64,000 bases of DNA from positions 1 to 64,000 of the forward strand of contig NZ_JBJIAA010000015.1 in NCBI RefSeq assembly GCF_045310695.1, given 5' to 3'. The notes beneath the pieces were generated by a model. The model made no database searches. It worked only from the letters and a program-made list of their open reading frames with translations, and was not told where the DNA came from. This document shows positions 35,276 to 42,861 of this stretch, piece after piece. How positions within the stretch are numbered: position 1 is the stretch's first letter; every line of letters starts with the position of its first letter. This DNA is from Clostridium_S neuense. Lineage in GTDB: Bacteria > Bacillota > Clostridia > Clostridiales > Clostridiaceae. The translations under genes were made by a program, and so were the position numbers.

Positions 35276-35561
35276 ATTCCTCTGTTTGTGGTTTTGTTTC
35301 TTCTTCATTTTTTACTTTTTCATATTCTTCCAATATTGATGTCTGAATCTTTTCTCTAGTCGATGTGTTTATTGGATGAGCTATATCTTTAAACTCACCA
35401 TCAGGTGTCTTTCTGCTAGGCATAGCAATAAAGAGACCATTTTGTCCTTCAATAACTTTTATGTCATGAACAACAAATTCATTATCAAAAGTCACTGAAA
35501 CAATTGCCTTCATTTTTCCTTCTGAAGTAATTTTTCTTATTCTTACATCTGTAATCTGCAT
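35274..35561 (-). CDS. spoVG: Sporulation regulator SpoVG
   Basis: Small DNA/RNA-binding regulator of 95 residues (MQITDVRIRKI, KAIVSVTFDNEFVVHDIKVIEG, FIAMPSRKTPDGEFKDIAHPI) affecting septation and, in other Firmicutes, virulence and metabolism. The ATG at 35561 is chosen because GGAGGTG lies six bases upstream; a longer in-frame start at 35576 falls before the Shine-Dalgarno sequence. A sigma-H promoter lies at 35606-35630. Confidence 0.96.
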   Translation of the reverse strand: MQITDVRIRKITSEGKMKAIVSVTFDNEFVVHDIKVIEGQNGLFIAMPSRKTPDGEFKDIAHPINTSTREKIQTSILEEYEKVKNEEETKPQTEE

Positions 35562-35605
35562 ACAATACACCTCCAAAGATGCTTTACCTTATGATTTAAT
35601 ATAAT

Positions 35606-35630
35606 ATTCTCTATAATTTATATTTTTCCT
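35606..35630 (-). promoter_or_regulatory. Sigma-H promoter of spoVG
   Basis: Minus-strand AGGAAAA (35624-35630), 14-bp spacer, GAAT (35606-35609). In Bacillus spoVG the AGGATTT and GAAT elements have, to my recollection, the same 14-bp spacing, the classic sigma-H pattern. About 45 bp upstream of the start codon. Confidence 0.75.
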
Positions 35631-35671
35631 TCTAAATTTAGAAAAAAAAATTAAATTTTTTGAAAATTTTA

Positions 35672-36487
35672 TTATTTATGTCCTTGTGAAGGTTCAACAA
35701 TTGGAAAATTATCCTCTGAAATACCTTTAAATTGAACCATTGAGTAATAATCATGAACTAATTTTTGTGGATTTTCCATATTATCTACAAGTACACCTGT
35801 CCCCACCAATTCGCTATCAAACTCTTTGAGTAAATCTGATATTCCAAATGCTGTTCCTCCAGCTTTCATAAGATCATCTATAAATATACATTTACTTCCT
35901 TTATTTATACACATTCTAGATAAAGACATGCTTTGAATTCTTTTAGATGAACCTGTTACATAATTTATAGTAACAACCGGTCCCTCTGTAGCTTTATTTT
36001 CTCTTCTTACAACAACAAGTTGAACTCCTAAAAGTTTTGCAACTTCATATGCGAGCGGAATTCCCTTAGTTTCAACTGTAACTACATAATCAATGTTTAT
36101 ATGATTAAATTGTTTAGCAAGTATTAATCCAGCTGAGTGTATTATTTTAGGATCAGACATTATATCAGTCATATATAAAAAGTTTCCTGGTATTATTCTT
36201 TCCTTTTGTCTCAAAATTAAACATAAGTCTGTTATAAATTGTTCCACTTCTTCGTCTGATATATCACAAATATACCTAACTCCACCTGCTGCTCCAGAAA
36301 TTGTCTCTACCCTTCCAGTTTTTAATCTCTCCATTGCATCTCTTACAATTACAATATCCTCACTTATTGTAGACTTTGCTGCATTAAATTTTTCAGTAAA
36401 TGTATTAAGATTTATAATACTGTTAGGGTTTTCTACTAAGATTTTAGTTATAGCTGAAACTCTATTATTTCTGCTGAACTTTTCCAT
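35672..36487 (-). CDS. purR: Purine operon repressor PurR (PRTase-fold)
   Basis: PRPP-sensing regulator of purine genes. An N-terminal winged-helix domain (1-75, KFNAAKSTISEDIVIVRDAM) is followed by a phosphoribosyltransferase-fold effector domain with PRPP loop IFIDDLMKAGGTA (201-213). Length 271 is typical. In Bacillus it precedes yabJ-spoVG; yabJ is absent here. A PurBox-like sequence overlaps its likely promoter (36514-36526), consistent with autoregulation. Confidence 0.95.
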   Translation of the reverse strand: MEKFSRNNRVSAITKILVENPNSIINLNTFTEKFNAAKSTISEDIVIVRDAMERLKTGRVETISGAAGGVRYICDISDEEVEQFITDLCLILRQKERIIPGNFLYMTDIMSDPKIIHSAGLILAKQFNHINIDYVVTVETKGIPLAYEVAKLLGVQLVVVRRENKATEGPVVTINYVTGSSKRIQSMSLSRMCINKGSKCIFIDDLMKAGGTAFGISDLLKEFDSELVGTGVLVDNMENPQKLVHDYYSMVQFKGISEDNFPIVEPSQGHK

Positions 36488-36513
36488 TTTACCACCTGTT
36501 CTATTTAAATTCT

Positions 36514-36526
36514 GTATACGAACTAT
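36514..36526. promoter_or_regulatory. Possible PurBox upstream of purR
   Basis: GTATACGAACTAT matches the Bacillus PurBox pattern (AWWWCCGAACWWT) except for an A in place of the first C. It overlaps a minus-strand extended -10 (TGCTATAGT). A second, weaker inverted site (ATTCGTATATAAT) lies near 36639, too far for the usual paired arrangement. Confidence 0.3.
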
Positions 36527-36740
36527 AGCAAATTATTTTTTACTATTATTCATATTTTATTCTTATTTCTATCGTTAAGCAATAGGTATCTTCAAAACTT
36601 TAAACTTTTTTTGAATTTATGTATTGTTTTTCTTAAGATTCGTATATAATTAAAACTGAATACTATGAATATATACAACTTGAAAGGTTAAAATGACTAA
36701 TATTATAATTTTGTAAGTAAGTCTTGTATCCTTTAATCAG

Positions 36741-36806
36741 CTGACAATTGACAGTTAAAGATGATTTATCTTTTATCTCTCTCAGAAACTGTCCTCTGTT
36801 AACTGT
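36741..36806. repeat. Short internally deleted copy of the TTGACA-ended repeat
   Basis: Starts CTGACAATTGACAGTTAAAG and continues ATGATTTATC, then ends ACTGTCCTCTGTTAACTGT: the two ends of the 41151-41317 element without its centre. It lies in the divergent purR-murC region (36488-36899), where no gene is seen; the rest of that gap is AT-rich with no other clear signal. Confidence 0.5.
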
Positions 36807-36899
36807 TATATGGCTACATAATCAAATACATTAAAACTAAATCAAGCTACTTTTAATCTTTCAAGTACTAAATCATATAATATTGGGAGTGAATAGTTT

Positions 36900-38279
36900 A
36901 TGTCTTTTAATTTTGAACATGATACAAATAAAAAAATACACTTTATAGGAATAGGTGGAGTCAGCATGAGCGGCCTTGCTGAAATCTTGCTTGAACATAA
37001 CTATAAAGTTTCTGGTTCTGATGCAAAAGAATCACCTGTTACAGATAAACTAAGAAAAAATGGTGCAGAAATATATATAGGTCACAATAGTGAAAATATA
37101 AATGATGTAGATCTTGTAGTCTATACTGCTGCAATCTCTAATGATAACCCAGAGCTAGAATATGCCAAGAAATCAAACATTGCTTTAATGACAAGAGCTC
37201 AATTCTTAGGTTCTATAATGAAAGATCATAAATACAACGTTGCAGTATCAGGAACTCATGGAAAAACAACTACTACCTCTATTATTTCTCATATAGTATT
37301 AAAGGCAAATCTCGATCCAACAATCTTAGTAGGAGGAGATTTAGATATAATTGGAGGAAATGTACGTGCTGGTAAAAGCGACTACTTTATCACAGAAGCC
37401 TGCGAATACAAAGCATCCTTTCTTGAGTTCTTTCCTTATATAGGAGTCATACTAGATATCGATGCTGATCACCTTGATTACTATAAAGACATAGATGATA
37501 TTGAAAATGCCTTTACAAAATTCTCAAGTTTGATACCTAAAGATGGTTATTTAATAGCTAATTACGATGACGAAAGAACTGTTCGTGTTGCCTCAAAAGC
37601 AAAATGCAATGTAGTATCTTACGGTATAGAAAATGGTAAAATAAATGCTAAAAACATAGGCTATGATGATCATGGATGTGCAGTATTTGACGTTTATGAT
37701 GGGAATAAATTCTTATTTAATGTAAGATTAAATGTACCTGGTAAGCATAATATTTTAAATAGTCTTGCAAGTATAGCAACTGCTCTTGTACTTGATATTG
37801 ATGCAAAATCAATAATAGCGGGAATTCAAAGCTTTAATGGTACTCACAGACGTTTTGAAATAAAAGGAACAAAAGCTGGCATTACAGTTATAGATGATTA
37901 TGCACATCATCCAACAGAAATAAAAGCTACTCTTGCAGCTGCACAGAACTATCCTCACAAAAAAATATTCTGTGTCTTTCAGCCTCATACTTACTCAAGA
38001 ACACAAAGTTTATTCGATGAATTTTCTAATGCATTTTCTAATGTTGATATGTTGGTTTTAGCAGACATATATGCAGCTAGAGAAAAAGATACTGGCGTAG
38101 TAAGTTCAGATATGCTTGGAGATGCAATAAGAAAAAATGGAGTTCCATGTAAAAACCTCCACAGCTTTGATGATATAGTAGCTTATCTAAAAGAAAATTT
38201 AACCGAGGGAGATGTGCTATTTACAATAGGTGCTGGAGATGTTTATAAGGTTGGAGAAACATTTTTAAAAAAATTTTAA
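36900..38279 (+). CDS. murC: UDP-N-acetylmuramate--L-alanine ligase MurC
   Basis: Adds L-alanine to UDP-MurNAc, the first Mur ligase step. The 459-residue protein has the N-terminal dinucleotide-like fold (IHFIGIGGVSMSGLA, 13-27), ATP loop GTHGKTTTTS (118-127), EACEYKASFL and DADHLDYY motifs, and the C-terminal HRRFE and DDYAHHPTEI segments. Preceded by GGGAGTG. It is the first plus-strand gene, divergent from purR. MurC and MurD are both in the window but far apart. Confidence 0.97.
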   Translation: MSFNFEHDTNKKIHFIGIGGVSMSGLAEILLEHNYKVSGSDAKESPVTDKLRKNGAEIYIGHNSENINDVDLVVYTAAISNDNPELEYAKKSNIALMTRAQFLGSIMKDHKYNVAVSGTHGKTTTTSIISHIVLKANLDPTILVGGDLDIIGGNVRAGKSDYFITEACEYKASFLEFFPYIGVILDIDADHLDYYKDIDDIENAFTKFSSLIPKDGYLIANYDDERTVRVASKAKCNVVSYGIENGKINAKNIGYDDHGCAVFDVYDGNKFLFNVRLNVPGKHNILNSLASIATALVLDIDAKSIIAGIQSFNGTHRRFEIKGTKAGITVIDDYAHHPTEIKATLAAAQNYPHKKIFCVFQPHTYSRTQSLFDEFSNAFSNVDMLVLADIYAAREKDTGVVSSDMLGDAIRKNGVPCKNLHSFDDIVAYLKENLTEGDVLFTIGAGDVYKVGETFLKKF

Positions 38280-38319
38280 TCTTATAAAAATCATATATAA
38301 TCTATTATAAATACCTATT

Positions 38320-38408
38320 TATAGTGAAACTAGTTCAACTATAAACTATATACCATAATTTCTTAGAAATTGGTATTTGAGAATATAAATAGTTTAAGTT
38401 TCACTATA
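38320..38408. repeat. 89-bp inverted-repeat element (TATAGTGAAACT family), copy 1
   Basis: 12-bp perfect terminal inverted repeats TATAGTGAAACT/AGTTTCACTATA. A second copy, reverse-oriented, is at 44451-44543. It has no coding capacity, so it resembles a MITE or structured intergenic repeat. The murC mRNA would carry it as a 3' hairpin. Confidence 0.65.
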
Positions 38409-38483
38409 TTCTCTTATGACTTAAAACAATAAAATATATTTATATCAAATTTTTAACAAACAATAAACTTCTTAATAATAGTA

Positions 38484-39116
38484 TTACTCATTAGTCCCTG
38501 CGGCTCTACCAGGATTACCATAAATCTTAACTCCGTCACTAACATCTCTAATAATAACAGATCCCGCACCTATAAGCACATTTTTTCCAATAACAACATT
38601 TTGAATAATTGTACTATTAGTACCAACATGTGTTCCTTCTCCAATTGAAACTCTTCCACTTAATGTTACCCCAGGTGCTAAATGTACAAACTCATTTATT
38701 ATACAATCATGTTCAACTATACTTCCTGAATTTATAATACATTGCTTTTTTATTATAACGTTAGCATTAACAATTGCTCCTTTCCCAATAAAAACTCCTT
38801 CCTCAATTTTTGAACTCTTTGATACTATAGCGGTCTTATCAATTATTACAGGAAATTTATACCCCATATTTTTGAGTAATTCATAAAGTTTCATCCTAGC
38901 ACTAGGATTTCCTATAGAACCAACTGCAATAAATGCATTTCTTATACCTGATTTATATAGCAAACTTAATTCTTCATTTTTTTCTATTTTGTTTATACCT
39001 AAACCATCTTCTTTTTTTTCAACGATTGCTACGATATCAAACTTCTTTAACCCTTTTATGGAATCAATTATGCTTTTACAATGTCCTCCACTGCCAATTA
39101 ATACTATTTTTTTCAT
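38484..39116 (-). CDS. NeuD/PglD-type sugar O-acyltransferase
   Basis: 210-residue protein. N-terminal Rossmann-like nucleotide-sugar-binding segment (KKIVLIGSGGHCKSIIDSI, 2-20) and a C-terminal left-handed beta-helix of hexapeptide repeats (about 85-200: GKGAIVNANVII, GTHVGTNSTI, GAGSVIIRDV). Family members acetylate sialic acids or amino sugars for glycans or flagellin modification. There is no glycan cluster next to it here, so the substrate is unknown. GGAGG Shine-Dalgarno sequence present. Confidence 0.85.
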   Translation of the reverse strand: MKKIVLIGSGGHCKSIIDSIKGLKKFDIVAIVEKKEDGLGINKIEKNEELSLLYKSGIRNAFIAVGSIGNPSARMKLYELLKNMGYKFPVIIDKTAIVSKSSKIEEGVFIGKGAIVNANVIIKKQCIINSGSIVEHDCIINEFVHLAPGVTLSGRVSIGEGTHVGTNSTIIQNVVIGKNVLIGAGSVIIRDVSDGVKIYGNPGRAAGTNE

Positions 39117-39396
39117 AAGCTCCTCCTAATTACCATTAAAATTTATTAATGCATCATAGATAAGTAGCATAAAACTTAAAAGTCATAAATTTGAAGTTTA
39201 TTATGACAAATTAGAACTCTACTAAGATTATAATTCACAATGAAGGTAAATTTATCATTAGCTTTTCTTAGATATATAGCCTTGTCTATATATACTCTTC
39301 TACTACTATAATATTAAATATCAAATTATTTGTTACATTATCATGCTATACATAGTAAAACGTGGTTTATATTTTAAAAATATAACATATTAAAAA
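39117..39396. other. AT-rich gap without a recognised gene
   Basis: About 280 bp upstream of the NeuD-like gene. Both strands are stop-rich and I see no tRNA, known riboswitch or strong hairpin. It probably holds the promoter of the acyltransferase gene. Confidence 0.5.
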
Positions 39397-39424
39397 ATAG
39401 AGCTCAATAAATCTTAAGCTCTAT
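39397..39424 (-). terminator. Terminator after the small membrane protein gene
   Basis: 8-bp stem ATAGAGCT/AGCTCTAT with a 12-nt loop, followed on the minus strand by TTTTTT. Confidence 0.6.
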
Positions 39425-39443
39425 CTAACACGCTCATAAAAAA

Positions 39444-39761
39444 TCAATGTGCACTTTTTTTATGTTCATTAATTCCTCTTGTCGGAACAGTAGATACAAC
39501 AAATCCTATAAACATTGAAACCAGCGCTGGCGATATTATGTTAAGATACCCAACATACCTTGTTCTATATAATATAAAAGCGGCTAAGCCTGTTATAGCT
39601 GTTGATACTACAAAAATATATATAACAAATTTACCAAAAGAGCTTATAAACTTTTCATATATTTTATGTCTTGTAGGTCCACTTATTACACTTCTAAATA
39701 TAAAATATGATGCAAAAATAAGAACTATATCAACTACCGCCGAAATCAAAAAATTTGCCAT
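39444..39761 (-). CDS. Small membrane protein of unknown function
   Basis: 105 residues with three predicted transmembrane helices (about 4-24, 47-68 and 76-95) separated by a basic loop (SGPTRHKIYEKFISS). The start at ATG 39761 is chosen for its GGGAG Shine-Dalgarno sequence eight bases upstream; the frame opens at a GTG nine bases earlier. I recognise no family. It has its own terminator and is monocistronic. Confidence 0.7.
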   Translation of the reverse strand: MANFLISAVVDIVLIFASYFIFRSVISGPTRHKIYEKFISSFGKFVIYIFVVSTAITGLAAFILYRTRYVGYLNIISPALVSMFIGFVVSTVPTRGINEHKKSAH

Positions 39762-39838
39762 GTAAAACACTCCCTACTATTTTTTTAATATATTGAGTAT
39801 AGTTTACCCTTAATAAGTATTTTTAAACAATAAAATGC

Positions 39839-39929
39839 GAAGTAACAGCGATTTGAAACATTAAGTAAAGCTAATAAATCTAAGATTTATTAAACTTTAT
39901 TTAAATCGTTCCTTCATCGCTGTTACTTC
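39839..39929. repeat. 91-bp palindromic element
   Basis: 14-bp perfect inverted ends GAAGTAACAGCGAT/ATCGCTGTTACTTC with a partly paired interior (AATAAATCT/AAGATTTATT). Lies between two small membrane-protein genes. It shares AACGATTTAAATAA-type words with the palindromes at 9924-10052 and 46496-46686. Confidence 0.65.
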
Positions 39930-40068
39930 ACTCCCACAGTAGTGCAAGGAAAAAATTACTCCGTACCTACGGAATTTTATATAAACTATTATAATATATT
40001 TTAAGTTATATAATTATTTAAATATATAAATGATTATGTATATTTACAGCTCATTTTTGTTAGACAAC

Positions 40069-40491
40069 CTAATAAAAATCTTTCTTTATACGAATTATGT
40101 GTATTGATACAGCAATTATACTAGAAAAAATTACAATAACATAATCAAATATTCCTAAAATCACTTCTAAAGATAGTCCTAAAAGTCCAGCACCATAATC
40201 ATTTGGATTATCAATGCAAAAAAACGGTACATTCAAAAATATTCTCCAGTATATTATATAACCTATAGATACTAAAAAAATATTCACTACACTTTTGTTT
40301 AAAAATATAATACTTGTTATTATGCAAAATACTGCAAAAACAACGAGACTTAAAGATAACATTATAGTATTTTTAAACATATATTTATAACATGTAAATA
40401 AGTCTATGTGGATTCTGCTAATGCCAGCAAAAATGATACTCAACAATTGACTTTTGGCAATTACTTTAAACAAACTTGAACCCAATTTCAT
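40069..40491 (-). CDS. Membrane protein of unknown function
   Basis: 140 residues, about three to four hydrophobic helices (about 42-64, 68-90 and 108-133). Not recognised. An AAGGGGAC Shine-Dalgarno sequence precedes the ATG and codon use resembles its neighbours, so it is probably a real gene. It stands alone between two palindromic repeats. Confidence 0.65.
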   Translation of the reverse strand: MKLGSSLFKVIAKSQLLSIIFAGISRIHIDLFTCYKYMFKNTIMLSLSLVVFAVFCIITSIIFLNKSVVNIFLVSIGYIIYWRIFLNVPFFCIDNPNDYGAGLLGLSLEVILGIFDYVIVIFSSIIAVSIHIIRIKKDFY

Positions 40492-40598
40492 ATTGTTGTC
40501 CCCTTCTTATTTTACAAATTATACTATATATAGATAGACAAACTGGAATTTAACTCAGAGTAGATATTAAAGGGAATGTGGATTTATTCGTTTCTCTT

Positions 40599-40735
40599 AG
40601 GTAAATCTTAGAACTTAATAGTGTCAGCTACGCTGAGCACTATGTTTTACGCCATGCGTGAACATTAAGTTTAATATTTTTCGAAGCATAGCGAAGAAAA
40701 ATCATCCTTCACTGTGAACTGTGCATTGTGAATTG
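40599..40735. repeat. Structured intergenic repeat, copy B
   Basis: From AGGTAAATCTTA to TGTGAATTG. About 110 bp align at high identity with the reverse complement of 41151-41317 (AACTTAATAGTG, CAGC-CGCTGAG, ACATTAAGTTTAA, AGAAAAATCATCCTT). The two copies flank the tRNA-Pro pair in opposite orientation. Confidence 0.7.
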
Positions 40736-40743
40736 ATAAAATT

Positions 40744-40818
40744 TGGTCGGGGTGACAAGAGTTGAACTTGCGACATCATGCTCCCGAAGCATGCGCGCTA
40801 CCACTGCGCTACACCCCG
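40744..40818 (-). tRNA. tRNA-Pro (CGG)
   Basis: 75 nt with CCA. Acceptor CGGGGTG/CACCCCG, anticodon loop TTCGGGA, anticodon CGG. It is about 55 bp downstream of tRNA-Pro (TGG), past a hairpin terminator, so it may be expressed by read-through or from its own promoter. Confidence 0.95.
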
Positions 40819-40843
40819 ATGTAATATTTCTGTATAAAACAAT

Positions 40844-40868
40844 AAAACCTCAAATAATATGAGGTTTT
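40844..40868 (-). terminator. Hairpin between the two tRNA-Pro genes
   Basis: 8-bp stem AAAACCTC/GAGGTTTT with a 9-nt loop and a T-rich tail on the minus strand, just after the tRNA-Pro (TGG) CCA end. Confidence 0.7.
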
Positions 40869-40872
40869 ACAC

Positions 40873-40948
40873 TGGTCGGGGTGACAGGGATTGAACCTGC
40901 GACCTCATGGTCCCAAACCACGCGCGCTCCCATCTGCGCCACACCCCG
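40873..40948 (-). tRNA. tRNA-Pro (TGG)
   Basis: 76 nt with CCA. Anticodon loop TTTGGGA, anticodon TGG, acceptor CGGGGTG/CACCCCG. Near-identical acceptor arm to the CGG tRNA downstream, consistent with gene duplication. Confidence 0.95.
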
Positions 40949-40960
40949 CAAACATGTTTT

Positions 40961-40989
40961 ATTATATATGAACTTCAATAAAAAAGCAA
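40961..40989 (-). promoter_or_regulatory. Sigma-A promoter of tRNA-Pro
   Basis: Minus-strand TTGCTT (40984-40989), 17-bp spacer, TATAAT (40961-40966), starting 13 bp upstream of tRNA-Pro (TGG). Confidence 0.7.
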
Positions 40990-41076
40990 TAGTAAATTTC
41001 AAAAAAGTGTACATGTTTATAGAATATCTGAACTATCGTGAACCAAAAGTTATAATTCAAATCTTAGGTTATCTAA

Positions 41077-41089
41077 AGATAAACCACTT
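41077..41089. repeat. Isolated AGATAAACCACTT word
   Basis: A lone copy of the terminal sequence of the 44275-44562 element, in the 40990-41150 gap. Probably a decayed end of that repeat. No gene is seen in the 40949-41501 gap other than the repeats and terminator listed. Confidence 0.35.
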
Positions 41090-41150
41090 GTAATATTAAA
41101 ATCAGCCGAATTCTATTTTGGAACATATTGGTTATATGAACATATATCAA

Positions 41151-41317
41151 TTGACAGAGGACAGTTAAGGATGATTTTTCTCCGCGATGCTTTGAAAAAT
41201 CTTAAACTTAATGGGCGCGAAGCGCTTAAAATATAGTACTCAGCGCAGCTGGCACTATTAAGTTTTAAGATTTACCTGAGCAAAGCAAAAGGTAAATCAT
41301 CCTTAGCTGTCAATTGT
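41151..41317. repeat. Structured intergenic repeat, copy A (most complete)
   Basis: 167 bp with long imperfect terminal inverted repeats: TTGACAGAGGACAGTTAAGG on the left matches the reverse complement of the right end, which carries an extra ATTGACAG. The centre has further dyads (GGGCGCGAAGCGC, CAGCGCAGCTG). No ORF. Copies or remnants occur at 40599-40735, 36741-36806, 13989-14101 and near 45826. Confidence 0.75.
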
Positions 41318-41413
41318 CCTCTGTCAACTGTCCACTGAGATAAATTCCAGTTTGTAGGGATAACTTTGGTATTGGCAATTTAAATCTTTCAGATTGTCTA
41401 TCTGCAAAAAAAA

Positions 41414-41459
41414 GATTTGCTTTAAATAAATGTAAAAACATACTTATTTAAAACAAATC
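41414..41459 (-). terminator. Terminator of the secreted amidase gene
   Basis: Long stem GATTTGCTTTAAATAA pairing with TTATTTAAAACAAATC, followed on the minus strand by CTTTTTTTTG. About 42 bp past the stop codon. Confidence 0.8.
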
Positions 41460-41501
41460 ATCAAAACTATATAGGAATTCTTTAACTAAAATTCATTCTT
41501 A

Positions 41502-42695
41502 TTAATTAGGCTTGTACATATAATATCTAAAAGCATCGTAATCAGCTACATCAACTACTTCTATATCTCTAGTATGAAGTTCATCATTATCATCAGTTCT
41601 ATAAGGTTGATTATCAACTATATATGCCAATGAATGGTCTGAAGGATTTACCCATCTTATAAACGTGTATACATGAGTTGGATAATCGGTACCTGAAATG
41701 TCTCTAGTAAAACATAAATCTCCTGCAATCAAATCATTTTTATCCCATCCACTTTTCCAGCCGAGATTTGATAATTTATTTGTAAGATCTCCAGTATTAC
41801 ATGTGTCTGCAGGCAAATTTAATCCTACTCTTCTTAGGGCTTCACTTGCAAAATATACGCAGGTATTGCTTGCATCTCCATAATGAAGCTGTATAGCCCT
41901 TTGGTAAACAGAATCTCTGTTAGCCTTACTAGCCATTAGATAGTTAACTAGGCTTACTTGTATAGCAGACTGCTGAGGTCTTCCCGGATTTCCTATTTTG
42001 GATACTTGATAAGGTGTAACTGTTAAATTATATTTGACTGTTACATCTAATCCCTCTAATTTTCCTGTAATTGTATAAGTTCCTACAACAGCTGTATCAA
42101 TAGATTTATTGTCCCATTGAACATTCCACTGTTTAGTACTTCCATCAGGTAGTTTAGCCTGAACTTGGTCTGGAAGCGTATAGCTATCAAATTCCATAAT
42201 TGATTGATTTATGTCATCCGCAGATGTTGGTAGATCCTGTATTTTAAAATCCATTTGAACATCATTTTTTAAATTAGAGCCATCTTTAGACTTTAAATTT
42301 TTTGAAATAATCACTGAATATTCTTTACCATTCGTATAATTATCTATTGGAATTATGTTTATACAACTTGAATCAGAATCTTGAATATGTAAATTTACCT
42401 TAAAAGAATTGCCAGTATCTTTTTCAACAACTTTGATTATATCATTAGTAACCGAAGAAGGATCTACAGGTTTTGACAATCTAATAGTCCATATCTTACC
42501 TGGATATACTCCACTCTTTTCAGCAATTTGATTAACACTAGTTGTATTCGAAGAACTTGTTGCTTGCCCAACTGAATTACCAGAGGTAGCTTGTACACTA
42601 TTTGTTTGTGCAAAAATAAGCTTTCCCCCAGATAACATTTGAATTGACACAGCCATTGCCACACATAAAAGTATCTTTTTTACGACATCTCTCAC
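41502..42695 (-). CDS. Secreted protein with Ig-like domains and amidase-like C-terminus
   Basis: 397 residues starting at GTG with AAGGGGG eight bases upstream. Signal peptide about 1-29 (hydrophobic core LLCVAMAVSIQML, cleavage after FAQ). Then an Ig-like Big_5/SbsA-type module (about 55-155, KIWTIRLSKPVDPSSV), a second bacterial Ig-like module (about 165-228, VGTYTITGKLEG), and a C-terminal putative amidase domain (245-397) with candidate catalytic C279 (SNTCVYFASEALRRVG) and H341 (YPTHVYTF). Likely a cell-wall hydrolase or wall-bound protein. Similar secreted amidase-domain proteins are common in solventogenic clostridia. Confidence 0.8.
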   Translation of the reverse strand: MRDVVKKILLCVAMAVSIQMLSGGKLIFAQTNSVQATSGNSVGQATSSSNTTSVNQIAEKSGVYPGKIWTIRLSKPVDPSSVTNDIIKVVEKDTGNSFKVNLHIQDSDSSCINIIPIDNYTNGKEYSVIISKNLKSKDGSNLKNDVQMDFKIQDLPTSADDINQSIMEFDSYTLPDQVQAKLPDGSTKQWNVQWDNKSIDTAVVGTYTITGKLEGLDVTVKYNLTVTPYQVSKIGNPGRPQQSAIQVSLVNYLMASKANRDSVYQRAIQLHYGDASNTCVYFASEALRRVGLNLPADTCNTGDLTNKLSNLGWKSGWDKNDLIAGDLCFTRDISGTDYPTHVYTFIRWVNPSDHSLAYIVDNQPYRTDDNDELHTRDIEVVDVADYDAFRYYMYKPN

Positions 42696-42861
42696 TATTA
42701 GTTCCCCCTTAAATTATTACAATTATTTCAACTAAACTATTTATTTGTCTACAATAATAAATTTTATAACAATAAAATTTCTTTGTCTATGATTTAAATT
42801 ATATTTTGCAAAATAGATACATTTAAAATTGGATATACTAAATAATAAAGGAGGGATTATT

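Noticed and set aside
40881..41093. Plus-strand 70-codon ORF beginning MTGIEPATSWSQTTRAP
   Set aside because: Antisense to tRNA-Pro. This is a well-known spurious tRNA-derived translation.
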